64,000 bases of DNA, from assembly GCF_000175215.2 (NCBI RefSeq), contig NC_014817.1:83501-147500 (forward strand), written 5' to 3'. Below the pieces are notes generated by a model. It was not told the DNA's origin. It saw only the letters and a list, made by a program, of their open reading frames with translations, and searched no databases. This document shows, in pieces, positions 17,201 through 26,047 of the stretch (position 1 is its first letter; every line of letters begins with the position of its first letter). This DNA is from Asticcacaulis excentricus CB 48 (GTDB lineage Bacteria; Pseudomonadota; Alphaproteobacteria; Caulobacterales; Caulobacteraceae). A program made the position numbers and the translations under genes.

Positions 17201-18154
17201 CTATAAACGGGGTTGGCTGGATTGACGGTGCTTGGACGGCGAAAGTCCAAAGCGCTCGCGGAAGGTGCGGCTGAAATGCGCCGCGTCGTTGAAGCCCCAG
17301 CGAAAGCAGATTTCCGACACCGACAATTGCGCGTGGACGGGGCTAATCAGGTCGGCGTAGCAGCGCTCCAGCCGCCGAGTCTTGAGATAGTTGGAAAAGG
17401 TCATCTGCGCGCCGGTGAACAGCTTCTGTACATAGCGTGGGGAGACACCGTTTTCGGCAGCGACTTTGAGCAGGGACAACTCCGGATCGTGCAGCAGCGT
17501 CTCTATCTTCTGGCAGATGCGGCGCAGGTGAAACGCCCGCGCCCCGGCGGCCCCTCCCTTGGACTCGATGCGGCCGTCGCTGGCCAGACAGGCGACGAGG
17601 AACTCAATCATCGACTGCTCGACCGGCTGAAAATGGTCGCCATCGAGGGCCTCCAGCGTGTCGGCCAGACTGAGCAGCAGGCCGTTGAACATTTTCTCCA
17701 GCCCGGACCCGCCAGGAAGAATTCCGACGCGCTGGCCCAGCGGTGTAATCATGCGCGGGCTGACGGCCAGTTGCGGGATCTTGATGAACAGCATTCTGAA
17801 ATCGCTGGTCAGGCGCAGGGTGGAATCGACGCCGGAGGCCCCGAAAATAATTGAGCGCGGACTGAGGACCGTCGTTTCGCCGCTGTATTCCAGTATGCCT
17901 TCGCCACGTGCCAAAACGGCCAGCCAGACGGCGGAGCTGTGGTCGGGATTGCGCCCGGAATAGGTCTGCGGCGTGGAATCAAGCACAGCGAATTCGCAGC
18001 CGAGCGGGGTGGTCGTCACCATGACCGAGCCGCGTACGCGCGACAGCGACGACAGGTCGGCCACAGGCAGTTTCAGGCGGCGCAGGACATCCACCCACGC
18101 CGCCTGCCGCTCCGCTTCGGGAAGCGTATCTACCGAGAACTTCCAGAGAGGCAT
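17201..18154 (-). CDS. AraC family transcriptional regulator
   Basis: A 317-residue regulator. Residues about 1-190 form an AraC-binding-like sensor domain of the type found in NitR/FeaR-like proteins. The last 100 residues form the double helix-turn-helix (DPELSLLKVAAENGVSPRYVQKLF and SEICFRWGFNDAAHFSRTFRERFGLSPSKHRQ). It is the third gene of a Rieske oxygenase-acetamidase-AraC operon, starting eight bases after the acetamidase stop. It closely resembles the N-terminal half of the fusion at 27071-29401: the stretch LGG/KGG-AAGARA-L and the WGFND-A-FSR-FRE helix are shared. It ends right after the HTH, with no linker. It likely activates the cargo regulon, including its own operon (inference). 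Confidence 0.93.
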   Translation of the reverse strand: MPLWKFSVDTLPEAERQAAWVDVLRRLKLPVADLSSLSRVRGSVMVTTTPLGCEFAVLDSTPQTYSGRNPDHSSAVWLAVLARGEGILEYSGETTVLSPRSIIFGASGVDSTLRLTSDFRMLFIKIPQLAVSPRMITPLGQRVGILPGGSGLEKMFNGLLLSLADTLEALDGDHFQPVEQSMIEFLVACLASDGRIESKGGAAGARAFHLRRICQKIETLLHDPELSLLKVAAENGVSPRYVQKLFTGAQMTFSNYLKTRRLERCYADLISPVHAQLSVSEICFRWGFNDAAHFSRTFRERFGLSPSKHRQSSQPRL

Positions 18155-18162
18155 CGGGTTGC

Positions 18163-19254
18163 TTATTCGGGGTCCTTGACCACACCTTTGGCCGGAAACA
18201 GATTCCGATCGATTTTTACGTGTATCCCCTGTGTGCCGTCAACGACCTGAGTAATGCCAAAGTCGGCGGCGACAGACATCAGCGAATAAGCGTCGTCCTT
18301 CGATAGGCCCTGATGCTCACTCAGCAGTTCGACCATGTCGATTGCGGCGTTCTTCATCGCCTTGTTCAGGTCTTCATCGAAACCATGGACGATCCAATGG
18401 TTCGGCGTTTCCAAGAGCGGTGAGCGGAAGTTGAAATCCTTGCGGAGAATGATCTGGAACAGGCAGTTGAGTGAGGCTTCGATGGCGGTGCCGGAGATCT
18501 CGCCATCCCCTTGCGAGACGTGGGGGTCGCCAATTGAGAAAAGGCCGCCTTTGACCTGAACCGGGTAGTACATGGTCGCACCAGCGCCGATGCGCCAGTT
18601 GTCGATGTTACCACCGTGAATACCGGGCGGTATGGTCGATACGCGCTGATCGACCGCCGGTGCGACGCCTGCCGTGCCGAGGTGAGGCCGCGCCGGAACC
18701 GATATGCCCTTGAGCGCAGGCATGCGGTCGCATTCGGGACAGTGAGTGATGGTGCCCGGTGTCAGATAGGTACCCGGAAAATCATAGGCATAGAGGGCCG
18801 AGGCCGTATTTGAATTCGGGTTCAACTGATAGATGGTGACGCGTTCCTTCTTACCGAACTCCTCATAGAGGTGCCCCCAGTTAGCGGCGAGGTTGGAGCC
18901 GTAATTGAAACGCGGCGTCATCTGGAAATAACGCACCTCGAGCATGTCGCCAGGCTCGGCGCCCTCGACATAGATCGGCCCGGTCATGATGTGAACGCCT
19001 GGATTACGGTCGGCTTCCGGCACTTCGGTGAATATACGGCGGATATTGTCGTCGAACATCAGTTCGGGATCGTCCCCGGCATGGTGGGTGACCGCTTCAG
19101 CCATCACCATGTCACCGGATTTCACCGTCAGTGCCGGTTTGACCTCAGGGTGGAAGTAGCCCCAGTGGATCGTCTCTGGCGTGGCGCGCAAGATATGCAG
19201 GTTTTTGACTTCGGTATCCTGACGGGTTTCGCCGGGCGTGCAGATAAAGGCCAT
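18163..19254 (-). CDS. Acetamidase/formamidase family protein
   Basis: A 363-residue FmdA/AmdA family amidohydrolase, which releases ammonia and a carboxylic acid from short or aryl amides. Family motifs are ATPETIHWGYF near the N-terminus, VTHHAGDDPELM, IMTGPIYVEGAEPGDMLEVR, GGNIDNWRIGAGATMYYPV and the metal-site block GDPHVSQGDGEISG. The start MAFICTPGE at 19254 fits the family; a longer upstream frame has no ribosome site. It lies between the Rieske oxygenase gene (121 bases upstream) and an AraC gene (eight bases downstream), so its amide substrate is probably tied to the oxygenase pathway. Confidence 0.93.
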   Translation of the reverse strand: MAFICTPGETRQDTEVKNLHILRATPETIHWGYFHPEVKPALTVKSGDMVMAEAVTHHAGDDPELMFDDNIRRIFTEVPEADRNPGVHIMTGPIYVEGAEPGDMLEVRYFQMTPRFNYGSNLAANWGHLYEEFGKKERVTIYQLNPNSNTASALYAYDFPGTYLTPGTITHCPECDRMPALKGISVPARPHLGTAGVAPAVDQRVSTIPPGIHGGNIDNWRIGAGATMYYPVQVKGGLFSIGDPHVSQGDGEISGTAIEASLNCLFQIILRKDFNFRSPLLETPNHWIVHGFDEDLNKAMKNAAIDMVELLSEHQGLSKDDAYSLMSVAADFGITQVVDGTQGIHVKIDRNLFPAKGVVKDPE

Positions 19255-19375
19255 GATGACTCTCGAAAATGGGCGCTTACAAATGGGGTGGGGAGGGGTG
19301 TAGGCAACAGGGTAGAGACGTGCGGCCCCTGTCCACGCAGTAGACAGGGTTTCGACGTTCAGAGAGGACGGGGGA

Positions 19376-20584
19376 TCAGGCCGCGCCCTTAACCGCCTTG
19401 AGATGCGGGCCGGACAGCCGGTCAAACGTTTCCCGATAGCGCTTTATGAGCCAGCGATTGAACTGGATCTGCGCGCCCTCTTGCCACGAGTAGCGGCCGC
19501 GCGGCGCGAATTTTGAACGTAGCCCCACCTGCACCAGTTCGTCGACGTGCATGTCCTGATCGATGATATGCATGGCCGAATTCATGTTCATCTCGAACTT
19601 GTGCTGGAAGGACGGATGTTTCGATGCGCCTGGCGCGACCAGCGTGCCTGCATCCTGCTCCATCGTTTCAGGCCCGGTCGGGCGAAGTATCAGGTAGATG
19701 ACCATGTCACTCATCATCACCAGTGACAGGGTCGGCGGGATGTTGGCGAAGGTCATACGGTTGCGGTCGCCCTCGGTCAGGCCGGGAAATACTGGCATCT
19801 GCGCGACCTGGGTCGGGTTGAAGCTGGCGTCCTTGTGCGTGGTGCCGTTAAAGCGCAGGAACCCAGCATCGCTGGGATCTGAGTCTGGAAATTCGGCTAA
19901 ATCCGACGGCACGAAATCGTGCAGTGGGCCCTGATGCAGTTTCGAGGCGTGATAACCGTCATTATTGTTCTCGAACATGACCTTCCAGTTCCACGGGAAG
20001 GTGCCGGGAGCCTGCGGTCGCAGATCGTCGGCCGAGGCTAAGTCGTAGCCTTTGAGCGCTTCGGTGACATCGGCTAGACGCGGCGCCAGGGGCGCGGCTT
20101 CATGGTCGAAATTAACAAAGATAAAGCCGTTCCAGATTTCCACGGCAAAAGGCGTGAGTCCATGCTCTTCCTTATTGAAGTTGCAGGTCCTTTCCATCGC
20201 CGGCGCGCCGGTTAACTTGCCATCGAGGCCGTAGGCCCAGTGGTGATACGGGCAAAGGAACATGCGAGTATTGCCTGACCCCTCCGCCACCAGCATAGCG
20301 CGATGCGCGCAGACAGACGACATAGCGTTGACCTTGCCGTCGCGACCTCGCGCCACGACGATCGGTTCGTCCGCGATCTTCGTCGTGAAATAGTCGCCAG
20401 GGTTCTTCACCCAGGACTCGCGGCCGACACAGAGCCATTCGTGATAGAAGAGGGCTTCTTTTTCGAAGGCGTAGAAGTCGGCGCTGGTGTAGCACTCCGG
20501 CGGCAGGGTTTCGGCGTCCGCCAGATCAATATCTGAAGAGCCGAGAGAGTCGATAAATTCGCGGGTGGGTAATCTGAAAGACAT
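19376..20584 (-). CDS. Rieske non-haem iron oxygenase, alpha subunit
   Basis: A 402-residue aromatic-ring-hydroxylating oxygenase alpha subunit. The Rieske 2Fe-2S centre is Cys92-x-His94 ... Cys111-x2-His114 (VCAHRAM ... CPYHHWAYGL). The mononuclear iron site is in ENNNDGYHASKLHQ with bridging Asp209, His212 and His217. No beta subunit gene is adjacent, so it is probably a homo-oligomeric type. It needs a reductase; the PDR-type reductase at 29916-30887 shares an upstream dyad and is the natural candidate. It is the first gene of the operon with acetamidase and AraC. The start at 20584 is chosen on family fit with AGGTGAT upstream; a GTG four codons earlier is possible. The hydroxylated substrate is unknown. 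Confidence 0.92.
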   Translation of the reverse strand: MSFRLPTREFIDSLGSSDIDLADAETLPPECYTSADFYAFEKEALFYHEWLCVGRESWVKNPGDYFTTKIADEPIVVARGRDGKVNAMSSVCAHRAMLVAEGSGNTRMFLCPYHHWAYGLDGKLTGAPAMERTCNFNKEEHGLTPFAVEIWNGFIFVNFDHEAAPLAPRLADVTEALKGYDLASADDLRPQAPGTFPWNWKVMFENNNDGYHASKLHQGPLHDFVPSDLAEFPDSDPSDAGFLRFNGTTHKDASFNPTQVAQMPVFPGLTEGDRNRMTFANIPPTLSLVMMSDMVIYLILRPTGPETMEQDAGTLVAPGASKHPSFQHKFEMNMNSAMHIIDQDMHVDELVQVGLRSKFAPRGRYSWQEGAQIQFNRWLIKRYRETFDRLSGPHLKAVKGAA

Positions 20585-20698
20585 GGCGACGATCACCTGA
20601 TTTCGTCGTTTCGTGGCAGCGCCCCCGGAGGTACCTCTTCCGGGCGGATGTCATCATGGGAAAAGCTAACCCTGGCGCAGGGCCGGGGTCTTGTGTTT

Positions 20699-20720
20699 AG
20701 GCGCACAAGAACTTGCGCCT
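20699..20720. promoter_or_regulatory. Dyad AGGCGC-N10-GCGCCT upstream of the Rieske operon
   Basis: A perfect 6-bp inverted repeat with a 10-base spacer, 115 bases upstream of the Rieske start. The same arms and spacing, with AACTTGCGCCT identical on one side, recur at 29766-29787 upstream of the PDR-type reductase. It is a likely operator for an AraC protein of the cargo; the assignment to AraC is inference. Confidence 0.55.
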
Positions 20721-20745
20721 GATCGAAAGGGCGAACTGACGAGTA

Positions 20746-21567
20746 TTAAAAGGCGGTGGCCACCGACAGGCTGCGCCACGCATCGATGTCTTTCTGAATC
20801 TCCGCCATCTCCTCTTCGGCATAGCCGATGGCGTCGGCCCCAAGCAGGAAGTGAAGGGGTGGTCTTTTCATCCCGGCGATCTGAAGCACGGCCTGTGCCA
20901 GTTTTTCGGGATTGCCCGGCTCATGACCCTTATACGCCGCCAGCGTGCGTTCCGCTTCGCGAGCCTTTCCGTCGTAATCGCCGATTTTGCGGCCGACTAT
21001 GTTCAGTGAACCCTTGGCAAAATCCGTGCGAAATCCGCCGGGCGCCAGATTCGTCACCCCGATCCCCAGTTCCTCGACCTCTTCGGCAAGGGTGCGACCC
21101 AGACCTTCTATGGCGAATTTTGTTGCCCCATAAACGCCCGAACCCGCCCACGGCGCATAACCCGATACGGACGTCACATTGATGATATGGCCGGAACGGC
21201 GGCCGCGCATATAGGGCAGAACCGCCTGAAGGACGTGGATAGTCCCGAACACATTGACGTCGAACACCTTGCGAATTTCGTCCGGGCTCGCCTCTTCGAT
21301 CGCGCCGATCAGACCGTAACCGGCATTGTTGACCAGAACATCGATACCGCCCAGAGCGGTTTCAGCAGCGGAAACAGTGGTCTCCACTGCGTCTGGCTGG
21401 GTGACGTCCATAAGCAGGGCATGCGCCTTTCCGGGGCTCAGGGCATTGAATGCGATCTGGTCAACTGCACCGCGCACCGTCCCTACAACCTGATCCCCGC
21501 GGGTCAGGGCGGCGCGCGCAATAGACAGGCCAATGCCCTTGGAAACGCCCGTAATAAACCATTTCAT
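20746..21567 (-). CDS. SDR family oxidoreductase
   Basis: A 273-residue classical short-chain dehydrogenase with cofactor motif TGVSKGIG (6-13), NNAGYG, the Ser in NVTSVSGYA and the catalytic YGATK. The Arg-rich turn after the second strand (GTVRG) suggests NADP. It is on the same strand as, and 161 bases upstream of, the Rieske operon, but the operator at 20699 lies between them, so it is probably a separate unit. The substrate is unknown; the sequence resembles the broad group of SDRs that act on hydroxyl or keto intermediates. Confidence 0.88.
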   Translation of the reverse strand: MKWFITGVSKGIGLSIARAALTRGDQVVGTVRGAVDQIAFNALSPGKAHALLMDVTQPDAVETTVSAAETALGGIDVLVNNAGYGLIGAIEEASPDEIRKVFDVNVFGTIHVLQAVLPYMRGRRSGHIINVTSVSGYAPWAGSGVYGATKFAIEGLGRTLAEEVEELGIGVTNLAPGGFRTDFAKGSLNIVGRKIGDYDGKAREAERTLAAYKGHEPGNPEKLAQAVLQIAGMKRPPLHFLLGADAIGYAEEEMAEIQKDIDAWRSLSVATAF

Positions 21568-21996
21568 GCCTATAATGCTCTGAATTAGCGAAAAAATCTT
21601 AGACGCGGCCCGCGCTGTCGATGCGCGTTTTTGCGGGCGCGATTGTCGTTAACCCATGAGTAAGGGTCTTGTCGGAAGGCGTCTGAAAAATTGTCTGCCG
21701 GTGCCACAGACAGGGGCTTCAAGGTCGCGGTCGCGCCGTTTCGGCCGATGCACTTGTCCACAGACGCATGAGTGACGGACCCAGTCGGCGCGTATCGGCT
21801 GAAAAAGTAGCCATAGGGCTGCAGGGCTTAGGCAAATCGCAAGTTACAGGGCGTGCCACCTCAAGACCGTGAAGGTTTTGTGTGACACTTTTCTGACGAG
21901 CCTTAGGCCTGCCGTTGTGTGTGTGGGGATGGTCAAAGGGGAAAAAGGGCTGACGCCCGCAGCAAACACGCTCAATTTGACCAAGGGGATATGGCA
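21568..21996. other. Divergent intergenic region between SDR and TonB receptor genes
   Basis: About 430 bases without a convincing gene. A minus-strand open frame here lacks a ribosome site and recognisable domains. The region must hold the promoters of both flanking genes; no operator copy of the AGGCGC type was found in it. Confidence 0.5.
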
Positions 21997-24405
21997 ATGA
22001 ACAGCAAGCATACTTTGTTAAAATATTATTTGTTGAGCGTGTCGGCCCTGGCCGGCCTGATGACGGTGCCTGTTCAGGCACAGGACGTCGCCGCGACAAG
22101 CGAAGAGCCGACGGAGATCATCATCACCGGTGCGCGTGACCTCGGCGGCGTCAAGCAAAAGCGCTCGACTTCCAGTGTCTTTGGCATCGACAAACCGCTC
22201 GTCGATACGCCACGTGCGGTGACTGAAATTTCCGACAAGCTTTTGTCGCGCTACTCTATCAAAAATGTCTACGACTTCACGGCCGTAGCCGCCGGCACCT
22301 ATACCGGATCCTATTTTGGCGTCCCGGGCAGCCTGAACATCCGCGGCACCATGGCCGACAATTACTATAACGGCTTTCAGGGTTTGTCGAACTTCGCCAA
22401 CTATCCGACCCCTGTCGACGCGACGTCCTCAATCGAAATTGTGCGGGGCCCGACCTCGCCGGTCTATGGGTCTGGGCAGGTCGGCGGCTTCATGAACTTC
22501 ATCCCGAAGACCGGCTATGGCGAGAACACTAAGTACGTCAGTAAGACGGGCGGTGACGTGTCGGTCACTGTTGGCAGCTATGGCGAAAAAGTTCTGACGG
22601 GGAACCTGTCTCTGCCCGCAAACTGGGGCACTAATGACGCCGGTTTGCATCTGTTCGCCAAGGTTGAGGATTCGGACAGCTTTTACACGGGCATGCACCC
22701 GAAGTCCGAAGTGGCGCAGATTTCCTTTGCCAGCGCACTCGGTGAAAAGTGGTCTTTGGAGACAAGCTATCAGTTTATCCACTCGGATGGCTATCTGAAG
22801 AATATTGGCTGGAACCGCGTCACCCAGCAACTGATCGACGAAGGTCTTTATATCTCTGGCCGTCCGATCGCCAAGATCAACAATGGTTCGACCCCGTTCA
22901 TCACAGCCGGGCAATTCTACGGCACGGCAGGGGGCTCCACGCTTCTTTACACCGCGCCGGCCTTTGGGGTTACCCCCACTCCGAACAACTTCACCAAGCT
23001 GGATCCGGCGACGGTGAAGCTGGTCAAACTGTCACCGCGCACCACTTTCATCGATGAAGGCGTCGATCTCAACGAAGCGACGACCCACACACTCTATGCC
23101 GGTGCATCGCGCGAGCTTCTCGGTGGCAAGCTGAAGATTGAGGGTTTCCTCAATACGCTGGATTCGAAAAACTACCAGAGCTACGGTTTCGGCAGCCAAT
23201 ATATGTCGACACTCAGCGAACAGCGTATCAGCTATTTGAAAGAGTTCGAGACTGGCCCCATCGAATGGAAAACGGTATCGGGCGTTAGCCACCGCTTCAC
23301 CCATGCACACGTCCAGGGGTCGCTCAACGACTTCGTCATCTCCGAAGACCGCCGCGATCTGAGCGTTGGGCCAACGCCTGACGACCGCTTTAACAATCCG
23401 TTCGTCGCAGGCTACAAGTGGGCGACCGATGTGACCACCAAGATCCACAATATGGGCCTGTTCACCTTGGCCGATGGCACATGGGGTCCGGTCAGCCTTA
23501 CGCTTGGAGGGCGTGCCGACGAATATCAGGTCAATGCTCTGAATATCGGCACCGAGGTCGGCGTAACTCGCGCGCGCCGTAAGGATGAGAAGAACGCCTA
23601 TAGTTACAACGCATCCCTAGCCTACAAGTTCGACTGGGCGACGGTCTACACCACCTATGCCCGCGCCAAGTCGCTGCAGATCGATCAGGGCGGTGGACTC
23701 GCGCCGGCCCTTATTCTCAACGACGCTTATCTCGGCGGATCGCGTCTGCGCGAAGTGGGCGCCAAGACCTCGCAGTACGGCGGTCGCCTCTTCGCCTCGA
23801 TCGCGGCCTACGATCAGGACCGCTCGTATCTCTCGACCCCACCGTCAGGCGTCCAGACGGTTGTGGCGCTTCGCACCCAGGGGCTTGAGGGCGAGCTGCG
23901 CTGGCTGGTCACTGAAAGCTTCGGCCTGACGGCAACGCTTACGAAGCAGAAGACCAAGATCCAGCCGACCGCCGGCAACGGCTTCTTTATTACGGTTCCC
24001 TCGTGCCTGGCCGGGATCGCTTGTACCGACGGCTACGGCGGTTACGCCTTCTCAAATGCCAACCTTTATCCGCAGCTTAAAGGCGGATACTACCTCCATG
24101 CCACGCCGGAAACCAGTGGCTCGCTGTTTGCCACCTACGACGTGCGCGGAAAATGGGGCGTGACCGGTGGCGTGACCTATGCGTCGGAAACGGGCGGCTT
24201 CCTGCCCGGTGCCATCGTCCTTCCCGCTTACACGCTGGTCCGCGCCGGTGCTTACTATATCTCCGGTCCGTACCGCTTCGACTTGAACGTCAACAATCTG
24301 TTGGATGAAGAATATTTCCTCGCCAATTCCGATACGGATGCCAATGCCAACGTGCTCCCAGGCATCGGACGTACCGTCTCGTTGAAGGTCAGCCGTACGT
24401 TCTGA
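21997..24405 (+). CDS. TonB-dependent receptor, siderophore-receptor-like
   Basis: An 802-residue outer-membrane receptor for active uptake of a large or scarce ligand. A signal peptide ends near VPVQAQ. It is followed by a TonB-box-like EIIITG and a plug domain (SSVFGIDKPLVDTPRAV, then SIEIVRGPTSPVYGSGQVGG). A 22-strand-type barrel ends with GRTVSLKVSRTF, the C-terminal aromatic residue expected for outer-membrane insertion. The plug resembles the FhuA/FecA group, yet in this catabolic setting the ligand could equally be the cargo's carbon source. The start at 21997 gives eight bases after AAGGGG; the ATG at 21991 is too close to that site. Confidence 0.92.
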   Translation: MNSKHTLLKYYLLSVSALAGLMTVPVQAQDVAATSEEPTEIIITGARDLGGVKQKRSTSSVFGIDKPLVDTPRAVTEISDKLLSRYSIKNVYDFTAVAAGTYTGSYFGVPGSLNIRGTMADNYYNGFQGLSNFANYPTPVDATSSIEIVRGPTSPVYGSGQVGGFMNFIPKTGYGENTKYVSKTGGDVSVTVGSYGEKVLTGNLSLPANWGTNDAGLHLFAKVEDSDSFYTGMHPKSEVAQISFASALGEKWSLETSYQFIHSDGYLKNIGWNRVTQQLIDEGLYISGRPIAKINNGSTPFITAGQFYGTAGGSTLLYTAPAFGVTPTPNNFTKLDPATVKLVKLSPRTTFIDEGVDLNEATTHTLYAGASRELLGGKLKIEGFLNTLDSKNYQSYGFGSQYMSTLSEQRISYLKEFETGPIEWKTVSGVSHRFTHAHVQGSLNDFVISEDRRDLSVGPTPDDRFNNPFVAGYKWATDVTTKIHNMGLFTLADGTWGPVSLTLGGRADEYQVNALNIGTEVGVTRARRKDEKNAYSYNASLAYKFDWATVYTTYARAKSLQIDQGGGLAPALILNDAYLGGSRLREVGAKTSQYGGRLFASIAAYDQDRSYLSTPPSGVQTVVALRTQGLEGELRWLVTESFGLTATLTKQKTKIQPTAGNGFFITVPSCLAGIACTDGYGGYAFSNANLYPQLKGGYYLHATPETSGSLFATYDVRGKWGVTGGVTYASETGGFLPGAIVLPAYTLVRAGAYYISGPYRFDLNVNNLLDEEYFLANSDTDANANVLPGIGRTVSLKVSRTF

Positions 24406-24445
24406 CCGTTTGTCAGATCACGGCCACAGCAATCTGTCCGGCTGA

Positions 24446-24473
24446 GCGGATCGGGGGCATCCCCCTGATCCGC
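24446..24473 (+). terminator. Hairpin after the TonB receptor gene
   Basis: GCGGATC-x-GGGG ... CCCC-xx-GATCCGC closes around a short loop 40 bases after the receptor stop. There is no immediate T run, so termination is less certain; partial read-through into the esterase gene is possible. Confidence 0.45.
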
Positions 24474-24503
24474 TTAACCGCTTTTCTATGCAAGGGTTCT
24501 CAT

Positions 24504-25994
24504 ATGTTCAAACGCGTTGGTGTACCGCTTTATCTGCTCATGGCCTCCTCGGCCCTGGCGGGGCCTGTTGTGACGACCAGTGCCGGGCGCATCGAAGGGA
24601 CCAGCGAAAACGGCGTCTCACGATATCTCGGCATACCTTTCGCCACCCCCCCGGTCGGTGATTTACGCTGGCGTGCACCTCAGCCCGTCAAACCGTGGAG
24701 TGGTCTGCTCGAAGCACGCAGTTTTGGACCCGATTGCGTGCAGATGGATATGGAAAACCCGCCAGGGCCAGGCTTCGTCAATCCAGAGTCCGAAGACTGC
24801 CTCTATCTCAACGTGTGGGCACCCGAAAATACGTCAGGCCGCAAGCGCCCCGTGATGGTGTGGATATATGGCGGCGCCTTCATCATGGGGGCGGCGTCCT
24901 ACCCCAGCTATGACGGCACGGCCTTTGCCAGGCAGGACGTCGTCATGGTATCGTTGAACTATCGTGTAGGCCGCTTCGGCTTTTTCGCTCACCCCGAACT
25001 GAAAGGCGAGGGGGAGGATGTCGGCAATTACGGTCTGATGGATCAGATCAAGGCGCTGGAATGGGTGCGCGATAATATTGCCGCTTTTGGGGGGGATCCC
25101 GCCAATGTCACGATCTTCGGCGAGTCGGCGGGGGCCTCCTCGGTCAACTTCCTGATGGCGTCTCCGAAGGCGCGCGGTCTGTTCCACAAAGCCATTGCCC
25201 AGTCCGGCGGCACCAACGGATTCGTCAAGCCGCTCGACAAAGCCAGGGCCGACGGGAAGGCGTGGGGGGACAAGAAGGGGGCAACCACGCTGGCCGCCTT
25301 ACGCGCTCTTCCGGCGGCCGCCGTGCTTGATGCGCCCGTACTCGTGCCCGAAAGCGTCATAGCCGACGGCCAGATCGTCCGTGAATCGACACCGGAGGCC
25401 TATAAGGCCGGTCATGTCGCTGACATACCCTATCTGGTCGGGGCAAATGATTACGAGGAAAGTCTGATCCGCTGGCTGCCGGGGGCGGAGAAGAAGCTAA
25501 TCGAGAGTCTTGGGACCAAGGGCGAGGGCGTGGTGAAGCTCTACATGGCAGACGGAACGGCGCGTGAAATAGCCGAAAAGCGGCTATGGGGCGAATACGC
25601 CATGACCCTTCCTGCGCGATGGCGCGCGGAGCAGACAGCGCAGAATAAGGGCAAGGTCTGGCTCTATCGCTTCTCTTATGTACCAGAGACATTGCGAGCC
25701 AAAATGCCAGGAGCCGGGCATGAAAATGAGATCGAAATGGTCTTCGATATTCGTCAAAGCCGCACTCAGCGCCACGTATGGACCGCCGCGGACCTGACGA
25801 TGGCCAGAACCATGAACCGCTACTGGGCCAATTTCGCCAAGACCGGCGACCCGAACGGCGACGGGCTTAAAAACTGGCCGCGCTATACGGTGAAGTCGCG
25901 TGCGCTGATGCACTTTGCCAAAGATGGCATTGCCCCCGCCATCGATTTTGAAAAGGCGCGGCTGGACGCGTTGGAAGCGGCCACTGTTAAATAA
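24504..25994 (+). CDS. Secreted type-B carboxylesterase
   Basis: A 496-residue alpha/beta-hydrolase of the carboxylesterase type-B family. A short signal peptide (about 1-19) is followed by the family opening GRIEGTSENGVSRYLGIPFA. The oxyanion-hole region is WIYGGAFIMGA, and the nucleophile Ser208 is in GESAG (206-210). A characteristic SEDCLYLNVW lies at 96-105. It is predicted to cleave an ester in the periplasm. It lies 98 bases after the TonB receptor gene on the same strand, suggesting that imported ligand is de-esterified before passing the inner membrane (inference). A strong bidirectional terminator follows. Confidence 0.92.
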   Translation: MFKRVGVPLYLLMASSALAGPVVTTSAGRIEGTSENGVSRYLGIPFATPPVGDLRWRAPQPVKPWSGLLEARSFGPDCVQMDMENPPGPGFVNPESEDCLYLNVWAPENTSGRKRPVMVWIYGGAFIMGAASYPSYDGTAFARQDVVMVSLNYRVGRFGFFAHPELKGEGEDVGNYGLMDQIKALEWVRDNIAAFGGDPANVTIFGESAGASSVNFLMASPKARGLFHKAIAQSGGTNGFVKPLDKARADGKAWGDKKGATTLAALRALPAAAVLDAPVLVPESVIADGQIVRESTPEAYKAGHVADIPYLVGANDYEESLIRWLPGAEKKLIESLGTKGEGVVKLYMADGTAREIAEKRLWGEYAMTLPARWRAEQTAQNKGKVWLYRFSYVPETLRAKMPGAGHENEIEMVFDIRQSRTQRHVWTAADLTMARTMNRYWANFAKTGDPNGDGLKNWPRYTVKSRALMHFAKDGIAPAIDFEKARLDALEAATVK

Positions 25995-25997
25995 GAA

Positions 25998-26030
25998 AAA
26001 GCGCCTCTGCGATGACCGCAGAGGCGCTTT
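25998..26030. terminator. Bidirectional terminator
   Basis: A perfect 14-bp stem (25998-26011 with 26017-26030), ATGAC loop and flanking A and T tracts, between the convergent esterase and ribokinase genes. Confidence 0.88.
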
Positions 26031-26047
26031 CTTCCTATCTGGTACGC

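Noticed and set aside
21719..22099. Minus-strand frame upstream of the TonB receptor
   Set aside because: It overlaps the receptor's signal sequence antisense and has no domain or ribosome site.
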